64,000 nucleotides of DNA, taken from contig NZ_MPIN01000006.1 in assembly GCF_001887355.1 (NCBI RefSeq), forward strand, positions 124,001 through 188,000, in the 5' to 3' direction. Of the stretch, positions 36,206 to 45,494 are shown piece after piece (position 1 is the first letter of the stretch; each line of letters begins with the position of its first letter). The translations under genes and the position numbers were made by a program. The notes below the pieces were generated by a model. That model saw only the letters and a program-made list of their open reading frames with translations, was not told the DNA's origin and ran no database searches. Source of the DNA: Cystobacter ferrugineus. GTDB taxonomy: Bacteria > Myxococcota > Myxococcia > Myxococcales > Myxococcaceae.

Positions 36206-36556
36206 GTGAGCAACCTGAGCAGTTCTGAGCGGCGCCGCCATCCCCGTCACCGAGTCCGCATGCGCATCAAGATCCTGCGAGGCGAAGTCGAACTCGCCGG
36301 AGAAATCTTCAACATCTCCCGCTCGGGGTGTCTGCTCGTCACCCCCGTGGCGATGCGCGTGGGGGAGCACTACACCGTGCATCTGCCCGTGCTCCCGGAC
36401 TCGTCCTTTTCCATCAAGGTGGTGCGCACGCGCCGGGTGGGCGAGTGGTTCGCCGTGGCGACCCACTTCGAGACCCAACTGCCCGACGAGGCACCCATCC
36501 TCAAGCTCGCCAGCCAGGACTCGGGAGTCCAGGAAGATCCCGAGCAGCTTTTCTGA
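36206..36556 (+). CDS. PilZ-domain protein (c-di-GMP effector)
   Basis: 116 residues consisting almost only of a PilZ domain. Both c-di-GMP motifs are present: R-x3-R in RRRHPRHRVRM (residues 9-19) and N-x-S-x2-G in FNISRSGCLL (residue 35 on). The rest is a six-stranded barrel. It starts with GTG 36206. A single-domain PilZ protein suggests an adaptor acting on a partner. It could read signals from the diguanylate cyclase at 49837, but this is only proximity. Confidence 0.85.
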   Translation: MSNLSSSERRRHPRHRVRMRIKILRGEVELAGEIFNISRSGCLLVTPVAMRVGEHYTVHLPVLPDSSFSIKVVRTRRVGEWFAVATHFETQLPDEAPILKLASQDSGVQEDPEQLF

Positions 36557-36563
36557 GGCGGAG

Positions 36564-37565
36564 CTACTTCGCCTTGCGCGCCACCAGGAGGTGAAGGCAG
36601 CCGGTGTCCTCGGTCCGCACCTCCGCGCTCTCCACACCGGGCAATCCCTCCACGAGCCGCAGCAGATCCTCCGGATCCCGGTAGATGAGATACCAGTCCA
36701 GCGCGGTCTCGGTGAACAGGTGCATGGGGTTCTTCGCGTTGAAGTTGCCCAGCACCAGCAGGCCGCCCGGAGCCAGTCCGTCCCAGAGCTTCGTGGTGAG
36801 CCGCCTGGCGAAGCGCTCCGTCAGGTAGTCGAACAGCCCGATGGAGTAGATGAAGTCCTGCGAGGCCGTGGGCAGATCCGTGCGGTTGCGCAAGAGCTCC
36901 AGCACCGAGCCGCACCACAGCCGCAGCGCCTGATGGCGCGTGGCCGGCATCGCCCCCACCCGCGTGAAGTGGCCGAGCGCCGAGTCGAGCGCGCCCTGGT
37001 CTTGATCCAACAGCGTCACGGACTCGAAGGAGACGTCGCGCGCCACCGCGACGAGCTCGGGCGCCGAGCCAGACGCCACGTTCATCACTTTGCGTGCGCC
37101 CCGGGCATGCTCCGCGCGAAGCATCTGGGCCAGCAGGTCGCGGCGGTTGCGCACCGCCTGGAAGCCGGGCAGCTCCAGGGCCCAGGAGTCCATCCACAAT
37201 TCCAGGGGCGTCTGGCCCTCGGGCTTGCGCCGGTAGAGCGCCTCCATCATCAGGAAGTCTCCCGCGTAGCCGCGGGGCTTTTCCCAGCAGCGCCGCAGCA
37301 CCGCACTCTTCCAGAAATACGGTCCGAGCTCGGCGCGGAAGCGGCTCTGGTCCGGCGAGCCGCGCGCCAGGCCCGGTGAACCCTGCGCACCTCCTGCTCT
37401 CCAGACATCCATCAAGAGTTCATTCAGACGAGAGGAATCCGCCTGCGTGGGAGTCTTTGCGACGCGCTCAGAATTTTCCAATTCCTTCAGCCAGGCACCC
37501 AGGACTGCGAGTGTCGTTGCGAAAGCCGAAGACGACTCAGAAGCCAGGAGATGGAGAGGGTTCAA
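36564..37565 (-). CDS. SAM-dependent methyltransferase-like protein
   Basis: 333 residues. The SAM site is VMNVASGSAPELVAVARD (motif I) with VTLLDQDQGALDSALGHF (motif II acidic residue). An N-terminal helical region contains WEKPRGYAGDFLMMEALY, which I remember from methyltransferases annotated with '3-hydroxypalmitic acid methyl ester biosynthesis' (PhcB-like). Substrate unknown. The start is uncertain: the only full-length choice is TTG 37565, with no clear ribosome site. It converges with the PilZ gene, with only 7 bp between the stops. Confidence 0.7.
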   Translation of the reverse strand: MNPLHLLASESSSAFATTLAVLGAWLKELENSERVAKTPTQADSSRLNELLMDVWRAGGAQGSPGLARGSPDQSRFRAELGPYFWKSAVLRRCWEKPRGYAGDFLMMEALYRRKPEGQTPLELWMDSWALELPGFQAVRNRRDLLAQMLRAEHARGARKVMNVASGSAPELVAVARDVSFESVTLLDQDQGALDSALGHFTRVGAMPATRHQALRLWCGSVLELLRNRTDLPTASQDFIYSIGLFDYLTERFARRLTTKLWDGLAPGGLLVLGNFNAKNPMHLFTETALDWYLIYRDPEDLLRLVEGLPGVESAEVRTEDTGCLHLLVARKAK

Positions 37566-37647
37566 GGCTTATATCTATCTACCGTGGGGCGGCACGGTGC
37601 ACGGAGGGGGAGATTCCGAGTCCAGATTGTGTCAGAATTCCCGAACC

Positions 37648-38232
37648 ATGCCATCGCTCAATAGCCAGGAATGCACGCAGCGGATGGGACTCGCGCCGGA
37701 AACCGCCACCGTGCGAGGACTCATCTTCAATGCGGTCTTCAAGTTGGTGGAGCAGCATCGTGGAGCCCTCGCGGCCACGGAGTTGAGAGCGCGGATAGCG
37801 AAGAAACCGCTGGTGGATTTCTTCTCGTACCCGGCGCGCGACTTCCTCCAGGTGCTCTTCGAGGCGGGTGAGCTGCTCACGCCCCAGTATGGCTCCTCGG
37901 AAGCGGCCATCCGGGCCTGTGGCGCGGCGGCGGTCGGTGGGTTCTTCCAATCCGGAGTGGGCCGGACGTTGACCACCATCATCGGGCAGGGAGACCCCAA
38001 GCGGCTCTTCTCCAGCGCGCCCACGGCCTACTCCACGGCCGTGAGTTATGGCCAACGCAAGTTCAGCGTGTTGGGCGAGCGGCGCGTGAGCCTGCACTTC
38101 AAGGGCGACATGCAACCGGTGGAGTTCCACCAGGGCCTGCTGGAGGCGGCGCTCCAGGGCGTGGGCTGCCCGGGCCAGGTGCAGGTGCGCCGGATGGGCA
38201 TGGATGAAGCGGAGTACTTCATCGAGTGGTGA
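37648..38232 (+). CDS. TIGR02265 (DUF2378) Myxococcus paralogous-family protein
   Basis: 194 residues. The segments VRGLIFNAVFKLVE, FFSYPARDFLQVLFEAGELL, GGFFQSGVGRTLTTI and MQPVEFHQGLLEAALQ are those of TIGR02265, a family expanded in and nearly restricted to myxobacteria. Function is unknown; the fold is thought to resemble small ligand-sensing (V4R/HNOB-like) domains. ATG 37648 is chosen; ATG 37684 is an alternative. It sits between the methyltransferase (divergent) and xerC (convergent). Confidence 0.8.
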   Translation: MPSLNSQECTQRMGLAPETATVRGLIFNAVFKLVEQHRGALAATELRARIAKKPLVDFFSYPARDFLQVLFEAGELLTPQYGSSEAAIRACGAAAVGGFFQSGVGRTLTTIIGQGDPKRLFSSAPTAYSTAVSYGQRKFSVLGERRVSLHFKGDMQPVEFHQGLLEAALQGVGCPGQVQVRRMGMDEAEYFIEW

Positions 38233-38248
38233 GGCTCGCGCCGCGCGC

Positions 38249-39157
38249 TCACGCCCGGGGGTGCGCGGCGTCGTAGACGGCCTGGAGCTGCTCCCAGCTC
38301 ACGTGCGTATAGCGCTGGGTGGTGGACAGGCTCGCGTGGCCGAGCAGCTCCTGGATGCTGCGGATGTCCGCCCCGCCGCCGAGCAGGTGCGTGGCGAACG
38401 AGTGGCGCAGCGCGTGGGGGCTCACCTTGCGCTGCAGCGCGCATCGCAGCACGTACGCGTCCAGGTGCCGCGCGATGCTGCGGGGCGTGAGCCGGCCCCC
38501 GCGGTAGTTGAGGAACACCGCCTCCGCGTCCTGCCCCGCGTGCGGCACCGCGAGCAGCTCGCCCCGGCGCGCCAGGTAAGCCTCCAGCGCGCGGATGGAC
38601 TGCGCGTTCACCGGGCACAGGCGCTCCTTGCTGCCCTTGCCCATCACCCGGATGATGCGCTCGCTCCGGTCCACGTCCAGCAGGTTCAGCCCGCACAGCT
38701 CGCTGATGCGCAGGCCGCCGCCGTAGAGGATCTCCAGGATGGCCCGGTCGCGCAGCCCCAGCACCGTGTCCTGGGGAGGCATCTCGAGGATGGCGAACAG
38801 CTCCTCCACCGGCAGCACCTTGGGCAGCTTCTTGGGCTGCTTGGGGCTCTTCACCAGCTTGGCGGGGCTGCCCGGCAGGAGCTTCTGGCGCACCAGGAAC
38901 TTGTAGAAGCTCTTGATGCTCGCGAGCCGGCGCGCACGGCTGGCGGGCGCGTGCTCCACCGCCAGTGTCCCCAGGTAGCCGCGGATGGCGGCGTGCGAGG
39001 CGGACAGGAGCGAGAGCTTCGCGCGCTCGACGAGGTAGCGCTCGAAGTCCACCAGGTCGATGAAGTAGTTGCGCACCGTGTGCGGACTGGCGCCCTTCTC
39101 CTCGACGAGGTGGACGCGGAACTTCTCCAGCAGGGGCGACAGCGGCGCGGTGCTCAT
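38249..39157 (-). CDS. xerC: Tyrosine recombinase XerC
   Basis: 302 residues, standard for XerC/XerD. All catalytic residues are visible: R150 (GGGLRISEL), K174, H248 and R251 (HALRHSFATH), H274 (LLGHASLSTTQRYTH) and Y283. It acts with XerD at dif to resolve chromosome dimers. Called XerC from context (next to trmFO and hslV as in Bacillus codV) and from ISELCGLNLLDVD; XerD cannot be fully excluded from sequence alone. It starts ATG 39157, 43 bp after the TolB-like lipoprotein stop, probably the same transcript. Confidence 0.88.
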   Translation of the reverse strand: MSTAPLSPLLEKFRVHLVEEKGASPHTVRNYFIDLVDFERYLVERAKLSLLSASHAAIRGYLGTLAVEHAPASRARRLASIKSFYKFLVRQKLLPGSPAKLVKSPKQPKKLPKVLPVEELFAILEMPPQDTVLGLRDRAILEILYGGGLRISELCGLNLLDVDRSERIIRVMGKGSKERLCPVNAQSIRALEAYLARRGELLAVPHAGQDAEAVFLNYRGGRLTPRSIARHLDAYVLRCALQRKVSPHALRHSFATHLLGGGADIRSIQELLGHASLSTTQRYTHVSWEQLQAVYDAAHPRA

Positions 39158-39200
39158 GGGAGGCCCCAGCCTAGACGCGGCCGGGCCTCCCGCAAGCTTC

Positions 39201-40811
39201 TCACGGCCGGGCCGGCGCCGCGTACACGCCCGCGTTGGCGCCCTTGAGCACGTACACCGCCAACGAGTCGTCCGGGCCCGCGAAGTACGCCGGCAACTGG
39301 GCCCCCTGGTCCAGCGTCTTGCGCGCCCCCGTCTTCACGTCATAGACGGCCACGTCGAACGCGTCCGAGTCCATGCGCGCCGAGGTCGCCAGCACGCGCT
39401 CCCCATCCGCGGACAGCTTGTAGCTGTAGATGCCCTGCAGCCACCTGGCCGGCTGGGGCTGGGCCTCGGGGGAGAGGGGCAGCGGCAGCGCCTGGAAGTC
39501 ACAGGCCCGGCCCTCGCGGATGCATCCCGAGCGGAAGACGAGCGCCGAGTTGCCCGGGGTGAATCCATAGCCGAACACCCCCGCCTGGGCCTTGATCGCC
39601 TTCTCCGCGCCCACCGGGTAGACCATCAGGTCCACCGAGTACACGGGCTTGAGGAAGCGCGAGAGGAAGGCCACGTACTGGCCGTCCTTGCCCCAGGTGA
39701 AGTTGGGCACGCGGCTGCCCACGAGCTTCGGCTCGCCCTCCGGCAGCGTCACCACGCCCATGAGCCCCGCGCCCGCGGACTGGTCGTACTTCGCCAGGAA
39801 GCCCAGCGCGCGCGAGTCCGGGCTGAAGGCCACGTCCTTCACGCGCTCGCCCACCTTGCGCCCGGGCTCCCCGGACGCCGGGCCCACGTACAGGTCGCCC
39901 ATCACCTCGGGCTTGCCCCCGTCGTTGCGCGCCAGCCACTTCGAGTCCGGCGAGAAGGCGAACGACGTCGTGCCCGAGGCCACCTTGCGGCCCGTCCACT
40001 CCGGCGGTGACGCCACGTACAGGTCGTACGTCGTGTTGCCGCTGCCGCGCACCTGGTAGGCCACGTACTTCGAGTCCGGTGACGACACGAAGTCGCCCAC
40101 CTGGTCCGCCAGCTTGCGCGGCTCGGCCGGCTTGTCCGCGGGCGAGTCCACCGCCACCGCCACGAGGCCCCCGCCCGCCGTCAGCTTGCGCTTGAAGAAG
40201 AGCGTCGCCCCATCCGGGGAGAAGCCCGCCGTGGACACCTCGCCGCCCACCGGACGGAAGGGCCCCGCGGGCAGCGCGCCCAGCTTCAGCACGCCCCCCT
40301 CCACGAAGGCCAGCTTCGTCCCGTCGGGGCTCGGCACGAAGTACGTCACCCCCTCGCCCAGCTTCTTCGGCTCGGCGGTCGGCTCGTTCAGCTCCAGCAC
40401 GTGCAGCACCCCGGACTGGTTGGCCAGGTTGTAGCCCGTGAGGAACAACACGTGCTTGGAGTCCGGGGTGAACAACTGCCCGCCGGGCACGTTCGTCACC
40501 CCGTCACCCAGCCGGCGCGCCACGCCGCCCTCCACCGGCACCACGTACAGCTCGCCCAGGCGCATCTGCGGCGGAATGCCCTCCACCGTGGGCTTGCGCG
40601 TCTTCGTCAGGTACGAGGCGAAGCGCCCATCCTCCGTCACCCGCAGATCCTCCGCGGGACCCACGGCGAGCGGCACCCCGGCGCCCCCCACCACCGTCGC
40701 GCCCCCACCCGCCGTGCGCCCTCCTCCGGCCGCCTTGTCGTCCCCGCCGCGCTTGCACCCCACCAGCGCGAGCGCCACCAGCGCTCCCATGCACACCGCT
40801 CGTCGGTTCAT
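39201..40811 (-). CDS. TolB-like beta-propeller lipoprotein
   Basis: 536 residues. Lipoprotein signal [20 protein letters not shown] (lipobox LVGC). The body has about ten repeats of the TolB/WD40-like type with the motif [44 protein letters not shown] and [11 protein letters not shown]. It is predicted to be a periplasmic beta-propeller. The ATG overlaps the trmFO stop (ATGA), so the two genes are translationally coupled. Partner proteins (Tol/Pal-like) are not encoded here. Role unknown, possibly envelope sensing. Confidence 0.78.
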   Translation of the reverse strand: MNRRAVCMGALVALALVGCKRGGDDKAAGGGRTAGGGATVVGGAGVPLAVGPAEDLRVTEDGRFASYLTKTRKPTVEGIPPQMRLGELYVVPVEGGVARRLGDGVTNVPGGQLFTPDSKHVLFLTGYNLANQSGVLHVLELNEPTAEPKKLGEGVTYFVPSPDGTKLAFVEGGVLKLGALPAGPFRPVGGEVSTAGFSPDGATLFFKRKLTAGGGLVAVAVDSPADKPAEPRKLADQVGDFVSSPDSKYVAYQVRGSGNTTYDLYVASPPEWTGRKVASGTTSFAFSPDSKWLARNDGGKPEVMGDLYVGPASGEPGRKVGERVKDVAFSPDSRALGFLAKYDQSAGAGLMGVVTLPEGEPKLVGSRVPNFTWGKDGQYVAFLSRFLKPVYSVDLMVYPVGAEKAIKAQAGVFGYGFTPGNSALVFRSGCIREGRACDFQALPLPLSPEAQPQPARWLQGIYSYKLSADGERVLATSARMDSDAFDVAVYDVKTGARKTLDQGAQLPAYFAGPDDSLAVYVLKGANAGVYAAPARP

Positions 40812-42154
40812 ACCGTCCTCCCGGGCGCCTCGGCGGGGGGCACGCTCGGCAGCCACGTGGCCAGGTCCGCCCGCGCCCGCTCCGCGTACTTCACCCGCTT
40901 GTCCGCCTTCTTGTGCCGTCCCGGCAGCGGCGGGAACAGCCCGAAGATGATGTTGGAGGGCTGATAGTCGTAGTCCTCCGGGTGCGCCTCGCCCGTCACG
41001 TGCCGGTAGAGCGCGCCCAGCGCCGTGGTGGCCGGCGGCGGCACGAACTCGCCCCCCGTGAGCCGCGCGTACACCGCCAGCGCCGCCAGGTAGCCGCACG
41101 CCGCCGACTCCACGTACCCCTCCACCCCGGTGATCTGCCCCGCGAAGAACAGCCGCGACTCGGCCTCGAGCGACAAGTCCTTGCCCAGCAGCCGCGGCGC
41201 GTCGATGAAGGTGTTGCGGTGGATCTGCCCCATGCGCAGGAACTCGGCGTTGGCCAGGCCCGGGATGCAGGAGGTGAAGATGCGCTTCTGCTCGCCCCAC
41301 GTGAGCCGCGTCTGGAAGCCCACCATGTTCCACGCCGTGCCCGCCTTGTCCTCCATGCGCAGCTGCACCACCGCGTGGGACTCCTTGCCCGTGCGCGGAT
41401 CCACCAGCCCCACCGGCTTCATCGGCCCGAAGGCCAGCGTCTGCTCGCCCCGCTCCACCATCACCTCGATGGGCAGACACCCCTCGAAGTACCTGGGTTC
41501 CTCGAAGCTGTGCGGCTGCAGCTTCTGGCCCGCCTTCACCTCGGCGATGAAGCGCGCGTACTCCTCGGCCGTGAGCGGCAGGTTGATGTAGTCGTCCCCT
41601 CCGCCCTTGCCATAGCGGCTCGCGCGAAAGGCGATGTTCATGTCGATGGAGTCCCCGGCGACGATGGGCGCGATGGAGTCGTAGAAATAGAGCTTCTCCC
41701 CCACGTAGCGCTCGAGCTCCTTCGTCAGCGCGTCCGAGGTGAGCGGCCCGGTGGCGACCACCACCACGCCCTCGGGGAGCTGCTCCACCTCGCCCGCCAC
41801 CACCTCCACGCCGGGCGCCTCGTGCACCGAGCGCGTCACCGCCGCCGAGAACGCGTCCCGGTCCACCGCCAGCGCGTCACCGGCCGGCACCCGGTGCGTG
41901 TCCGCGCAGCCCAGAATCACCGAGGACAGCGCGCGCAGCTCCGCGTGCAACAGGCCGATGGCGCTCTCCGGGTTGTCCGAGCGCAACGAGTTGGAGCACA
42001 CCAGCTCCGCGAACGTGTCCGTCTTGTGCGCGGGCGAGCGCCGGTGCGGCTTCATCTCCCGCAGCGTCACCGGTACTCCGCGCTTCGCCAGTTGCCAGGC
42101 GCACTCGCTGCCCGCGAGGCCCCCGCCAATCACCGTCACCCGCTGATGCTTCAC
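40808..42154 (-). CDS. trmFO: tRNA (m5U54) methyltransferase TrmFO
   Basis: 448 residues. FAD- and folate-dependent enzyme that methylates U54 in the T-loop of tRNA. FAD site: [21 protein letters not shown]. Other family segments: [52 protein letters not shown] and [13 protein letters not shown]. The Cys of CSNSLRSDN and CLPIEV are the conserved pair needed for catalysis in the family. GTG 42154 has AGGAAG 7 bases upstream. It is followed by the coupled TolB-like gene and belongs to the dprA-topA-trmFO-xerC group. Confidence 0.94.
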   Translation of the reverse strand: MKHQRVTVIGGGLAGSECAWQLAKRGVPVTLREMKPHRRSPAHKTDTFAELVCSNSLRSDNPESAIGLLHAELRALSSVILGCADTHRVPAGDALAVDRDAFSAAVTRSVHEAPGVEVVAGEVEQLPEGVVVVATGPLTSDALTKELERYVGEKLYFYDSIAPIVAGDSIDMNIAFRASRYGKGGGDDYINLPLTAEEYARFIAEVKAGQKLQPHSFEEPRYFEGCLPIEVMVERGEQTLAFGPMKPVGLVDPRTGKESHAVVQLRMEDKAGTAWNMVGFQTRLTWGEQKRIFTSCIPGLANAEFLRMGQIHRNTFIDAPRLLGKDLSLEAESRLFFAGQITGVEGYVESAACGYLAALAVYARLTGGEFVPPPATTALGALYRHVTGEAHPEDYDYQPSNIIFGLFPPLPGRHKKADKRVKYAERARADLATWLPSVPPAEAPGRTV

Positions 42155-42420
42155 GTCCGCTTCCTGCCTCTCTCCCGGGCGCGGCCATGCCGCCCCGAGC
42201 CATCCGGCCTCTGTTAGCAGGCCCCTTCCGCCCTGTCCCACCCTTCCGCTCGGAGAGGCGCGCCCAATGACCGGCGGCGCCCGCTCCCCCGCCCGCCCTC
42301 CGGCCGGGGCTCCAGGTAGGACAGCCGACGGCAGTTACCCTACCTTTTGGGGACTCCTACTTTTGCCGAGTTCGACTCGCGAAACCGCGAAGCAGGAACC
42401 CAACGCAGTGCACCCTTTCG

Positions 42421-42825
42421 ATGGAGCGACAGGCCATGACGCGAGCCAATGACCTCATGAGAATCCGAGACCTCCTCCAGCGCCGCCGCCGCGCCATCCT
42501 GAGCACGAGCGAGGGGGCCCAACGCGAGCTGTCCGCGCTCAAGGACTCGGATCGGGATCCCGAGTACGAGGAGCAGGCCCAGGCCGAGCTGGCGGACTAC
42601 ACCCTGTCCAGCCTGATGGAGACCCAGCGGCGCGAGGTGATGCTCATCGATGCCGCGCTGCGTCGCATGGACACGGGCGTGTTCGGCGAGTGCGTGGATT
42701 GCGGCGCGGACATCACCATCGAGCGGCTGGAGGCGATGCCCTTCGCCATCCGCTGCGAGGAGGACGCGACGAGCCACGAGCTGGAGATGCGCGGAGGCCA
42801 CGCCCAGTCCATCCCCACCCTCTAG
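42421..42825 (+). CDS. DksA/TraR-family zinc-finger protein, one ligand replaced
   Basis: 134 residues. Long helical arms (about 10-85), then the DksA/TraR zinc finger: C91 and C94 in GECVDCGADIT, and C112 in FAIRCEEDA. The fourth ligand position (115) is Asp, where DksA proteins have Cys, so it is a three-Cys variant, perhaps with weak or no zinc binding. The coiled-coil tip does not show the DxxDxA seen in canonical DksA (DRDPEYE instead). Probably an RNA polymerase-binding transcription factor or relative. Start ATG 42421, or ATG 42436 with GGAG 9 bases before it. Confidence 0.8.
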   Translation: MERQAMTRANDLMRIRDLLQRRRRAILSTSEGAQRELSALKDSDRDPEYEEQAQAELADYTLSSLMETQRREVMLIDAALRRMDTGVFGECVDCGADITIERLEAMPFAIRCEEDATSHELEMRGGHAQSIPTL

Positions 42826-42835
42826 CCGCGCGGGC

Positions 42836-42857
42836 GCGCTCGGGTCTCCCCGAGCGC
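42836..42857. terminator. Stem-loop between convergent dksA-like and topA genes
   Basis: GCGCTCGGG (42836-42844) and CCCGAGCGC (42849-42857) are perfect 9-bp arms with a TCTC loop, 10 bp after the dksA-like stop and 26 bp before the topA stop. Confidence 0.6.
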
Positions 42858-42882
42858 CCCGGGTGAGCCGGAGGCGGAAGGC

Positions 42883-45486
42883 TCAGGCCGCCGAGGACGC
42901 GTCGGGCCCGTTGGCCGCCGGAGGAAGGGCCTCGGGCTCGGTGATCTGCCGGCGGTAGTCGCACTCCTTGTTCGGGCAGGCCACGAAGGGCCCGTCGCGC
43001 TTGGAGAACTTCTGCACCAGGTAGGGCGACTGGCACTGCGGGCACGCCTCGGGCAGCGGCCTGTCCCACGCGGCGAACTTGCAGTCCGGGTAGCGGTTGC
43101 ACCCGAAGAAGATCTTCCCGAAGCGGCTGCGGCGCTCGGTGAGGTAGCCCTGCTTGCAGTCCGGACACGTCACGCCGATGGAGATGGGCTTGGACGTCTT
43201 GCAGTCCGGGTAGCCCGAGCAGGCGAGGAACTTGCCGAACCGGCCGCGCTTGACGACCATGTTCTTGCCGCAGTTCTCGCACATCTCGTCCGTGGTCTCC
43301 TCCTCCACGATGACGATCTTCCCCTCGGCGTCGCGCTTGAAGTCCTTGGTGTTCTTGCACTCGGGATAGTTCGAGCACGCGAGGAAGTGGCCCATCTTCC
43401 CCCACTTGATGACCATGACGTTGCCGCACTTCTCGCACGCCACGTCGGTCTTCACTTCCTCGCGCTTGACGTCGCGCATCTCCGCCTCGGCCTTCTCGAG
43501 CGTCTCCTTGAAGGGCGCGTAGAAGTCCTTGAGCACGGTCCTCCAGTTGGCCTCGCCCTCGGAGATCTGATCCAGCTTCTCCTCCATGTTGGCCGTGAAC
43601 GTCACGTCCAGCTCCTGGGGGAAGTGCTTGACCAGGAGATCATTGCAGATGAGGCCCAGGTCCGTGGGGCGGAAGCGGCCCTCGATCTTCTCCGCGTACT
43701 TCTTGTCCTGGATGGTGGAGAGGATGGCGGCGTAGGTGGAGGGACGGCCGATGCCCCGCTCCTCCAGCTCCTTGACGAGGGTGGCCTCGGAGAAGCGCGG
43801 AGGCGGCTGGGTGAAGTGCTGCTCGTCGATGAGCTTCTGCAGGACGAGGCTGTCGCCCTCGTTGAGCACGGGCAGTTCGCCCGTGGCGGCGTCGTCGGCG
43901 CTCTCGTCGCCCGCGGCACGCGCCTTCTCCTGGGCGGCCTCCTCCTCGGGGGTGAGGCTCGCGCCGTAGACGGCCAGGTAGCCGGGGAACTTCAGCGTGG
44001 AGCCCGAGGCGCGGAACGTGGCCCGGCCCGAGGCGATGTCCGCGCTCGTCTGGTCATACACGGCCGGCTTCGTCTGGCACGCCACGAAGCGGTTCCAGAT
44101 GAGCTCGTAGAGGCGGAACATGTCCGCGGCCATGTCGTCGTTCATCGCGTCGAAGGCGGCCTTCACCTTGGCGGGCGGGTACTCGAGCGAGGTGGGACGG
44201 ATGGCCTCGTGCGCGTCCTGGGCGCCCTTCTTGGTGCGGTACACCACGGGCTCCTCGGGCAGGTAGTCCGGGCCGTACGTCTGGAGGATGAAGTCGCGCA
44301 CCCCCGCCACGGCCTGCTCGGACAGACGGGTGGAGTCCGTACGCATGTACGTGATGAGCGCCGTCTGGCCCTCCTCGCCGAGCAGCACGCCTTCATAGAG
44401 CCGCTGGGCGAGCGCCATGGTCTTCTTGGCGGTGAAGTGCAGCCGGTTGGCGGCCTCCTGCTGGAGCTTGGAGGTGATGAAGGGCGCGGGGGCGTTGCGG
44501 CGCCGCTCGCGCTTGTCCACCTTGGACACGGAGAAGGGAGCGTCCTTCAGCTCGGCCACCAGGCCGTGGGTGGTGGCCTGGTCCTTCAGGTCCACCTTCT
44601 TGCCGTCCACGCGCGACAGCTTCGCCTTGAAGGACGGCGGCCCGGACTGGCCCTGCAAGAGCGCGTCCAGCGTCCAGTACTCCTGGGGCACGAAGGCCTT
44701 GATCTCGCTCTCGCGCTCGCAGATGAGGCGCACGGCGACGGACTGCACGCGGCCCGCGGACAGGCCCCGGCGCACCTTCTTCCAGAGGATGGGCGAGATC
44801 TGATAGCCCACGAGCCGGTCCAGGATGCGCCGCGTCTGCTGGGAGTCGTAGTTCTCCTGGCTGAGCTGGCGCGGGTTGGCGATCGCCTCCTGGATGGCCG
44901 GCTTGGTGATCTCGTTGAACATCACCCGGTAGGCATCCGGGTGGCCGAGCTGCTGGTTGATGTGCCAGGCGATGGCCTCGCCCTCGCGATCCGGGTCCGT
45001 GGCGAGGAAGACCTTGTCCACGCCCTGGGCGGCCTTCTTCAGCTCGTTGAGCACCTTCTCCTTGCCTTTGATCACCTCGTACTGGGGCTCGAAGTCGTGC
45101 TCCAGGTCCACGCCCATCTTGCTCTTGGGCAGGTCGAGGATGTGACCCACGCTCGCCTTCACCGTGTAGCCCGAGCCCAGGTACTTCTTGATCGTCTTCG
45201 CCTTGGCGGGCGACTCGACGACCACGAGGTAGTGCGGCCCCTTGCCGCGGCGGGGAGCCTCGGCCTCGGTGTCGGCGTCCTCGGCGGAGGCCTCCACGGT
45301 GGCCAGCTCGCCCTTCTTGCCGCGCTTGACGGCCGCCTTCTTCGCGGACGCCTTCTTCGCGGTGGTCTTCTTCTTGGCGGCGCTCTTCTTGCGCGCCGCT
45401 GGCTTCCTGGTCGGCTTCTCGGGGGCCGTCGTCTCCTCGACCTCCTGCTCGCCCGCGGTGGCCGTCTTCTTCGTGCGCGTCGCCAT
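42883..45486 (-). CDS. topA: DNA topoisomerase I
   Basis: 867 residues. Relaxes negative supercoils. Residues 1-83 are a basic, disordered tail (many AAKKK/ASAKK units, histone H1-like) ending in an acidic patch; the Toprim domain starts at about 85 (LVVVESPAKAKTIKKYLG) with DPDREGEAIAWH at 164 on. The catalytic Tyr is Y380 in ALITYMRTDST. Four C-terminal zinc ribbons are seen: CEKCG...CSNYPEC, CENCG...CSGYPDC, CPDCK...CNRYPDC and CPQCQ...CPNKEC. The N-terminal basic tail is unusual, since such tails are generally C-terminal in bacteria. It follows dprA by 8 bp. Confidence 0.95.
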   Translation of the reverse strand: MATRTKKTATAGEQEVEETTAPEKPTRKPAARKKSAAKKKTTAKKASAKKAAVKRGKKGELATVEASAEDADTEAEAPRRGKGPHYLVVVESPAKAKTIKKYLGSGYTVKASVGHILDLPKSKMGVDLEHDFEPQYEVIKGKEKVLNELKKAAQGVDKVFLATDPDREGEAIAWHINQQLGHPDAYRVMFNEITKPAIQEAIANPRQLSQENYDSQQTRRILDRLVGYQISPILWKKVRRGLSAGRVQSVAVRLICERESEIKAFVPQEYWTLDALLQGQSGPPSFKAKLSRVDGKKVDLKDQATTHGLVAELKDAPFSVSKVDKRERRRNAPAPFITSKLQQEAANRLHFTAKKTMALAQRLYEGVLLGEEGQTALITYMRTDSTRLSEQAVAGVRDFILQTYGPDYLPEEPVVYRTKKGAQDAHEAIRPTSLEYPPAKVKAAFDAMNDDMAADMFRLYELIWNRFVACQTKPAVYDQTSADIASGRATFRASGSTLKFPGYLAVYGASLTPEEEAAQEKARAAGDESADDAATGELPVLNEGDSLVLQKLIDEQHFTQPPPRFSEATLVKELEERGIGRPSTYAAILSTIQDKKYAEKIEGRFRPTDLGLICNDLLVKHFPQELDVTFTANMEEKLDQISEGEANWRTVLKDFYAPFKETLEKAEAEMRDVKREEVKTDVACEKCGNVMVIKWGKMGHFLACSNYPECKNTKDFKRDAEGKIVIVEEETTDEMCENCGKNMVVKRGRFGKFLACSGYPDCKTSKPISIGVTCPDCKQGYLTERRSRFGKIFFGCNRYPDCKFAAWDRPLPEACPQCQSPYLVQKFSKRDGPFVACPNKECDYRRQITEPEALPPAANGPDASSAA

Positions 45487-45494
45487 GTTTTTCC

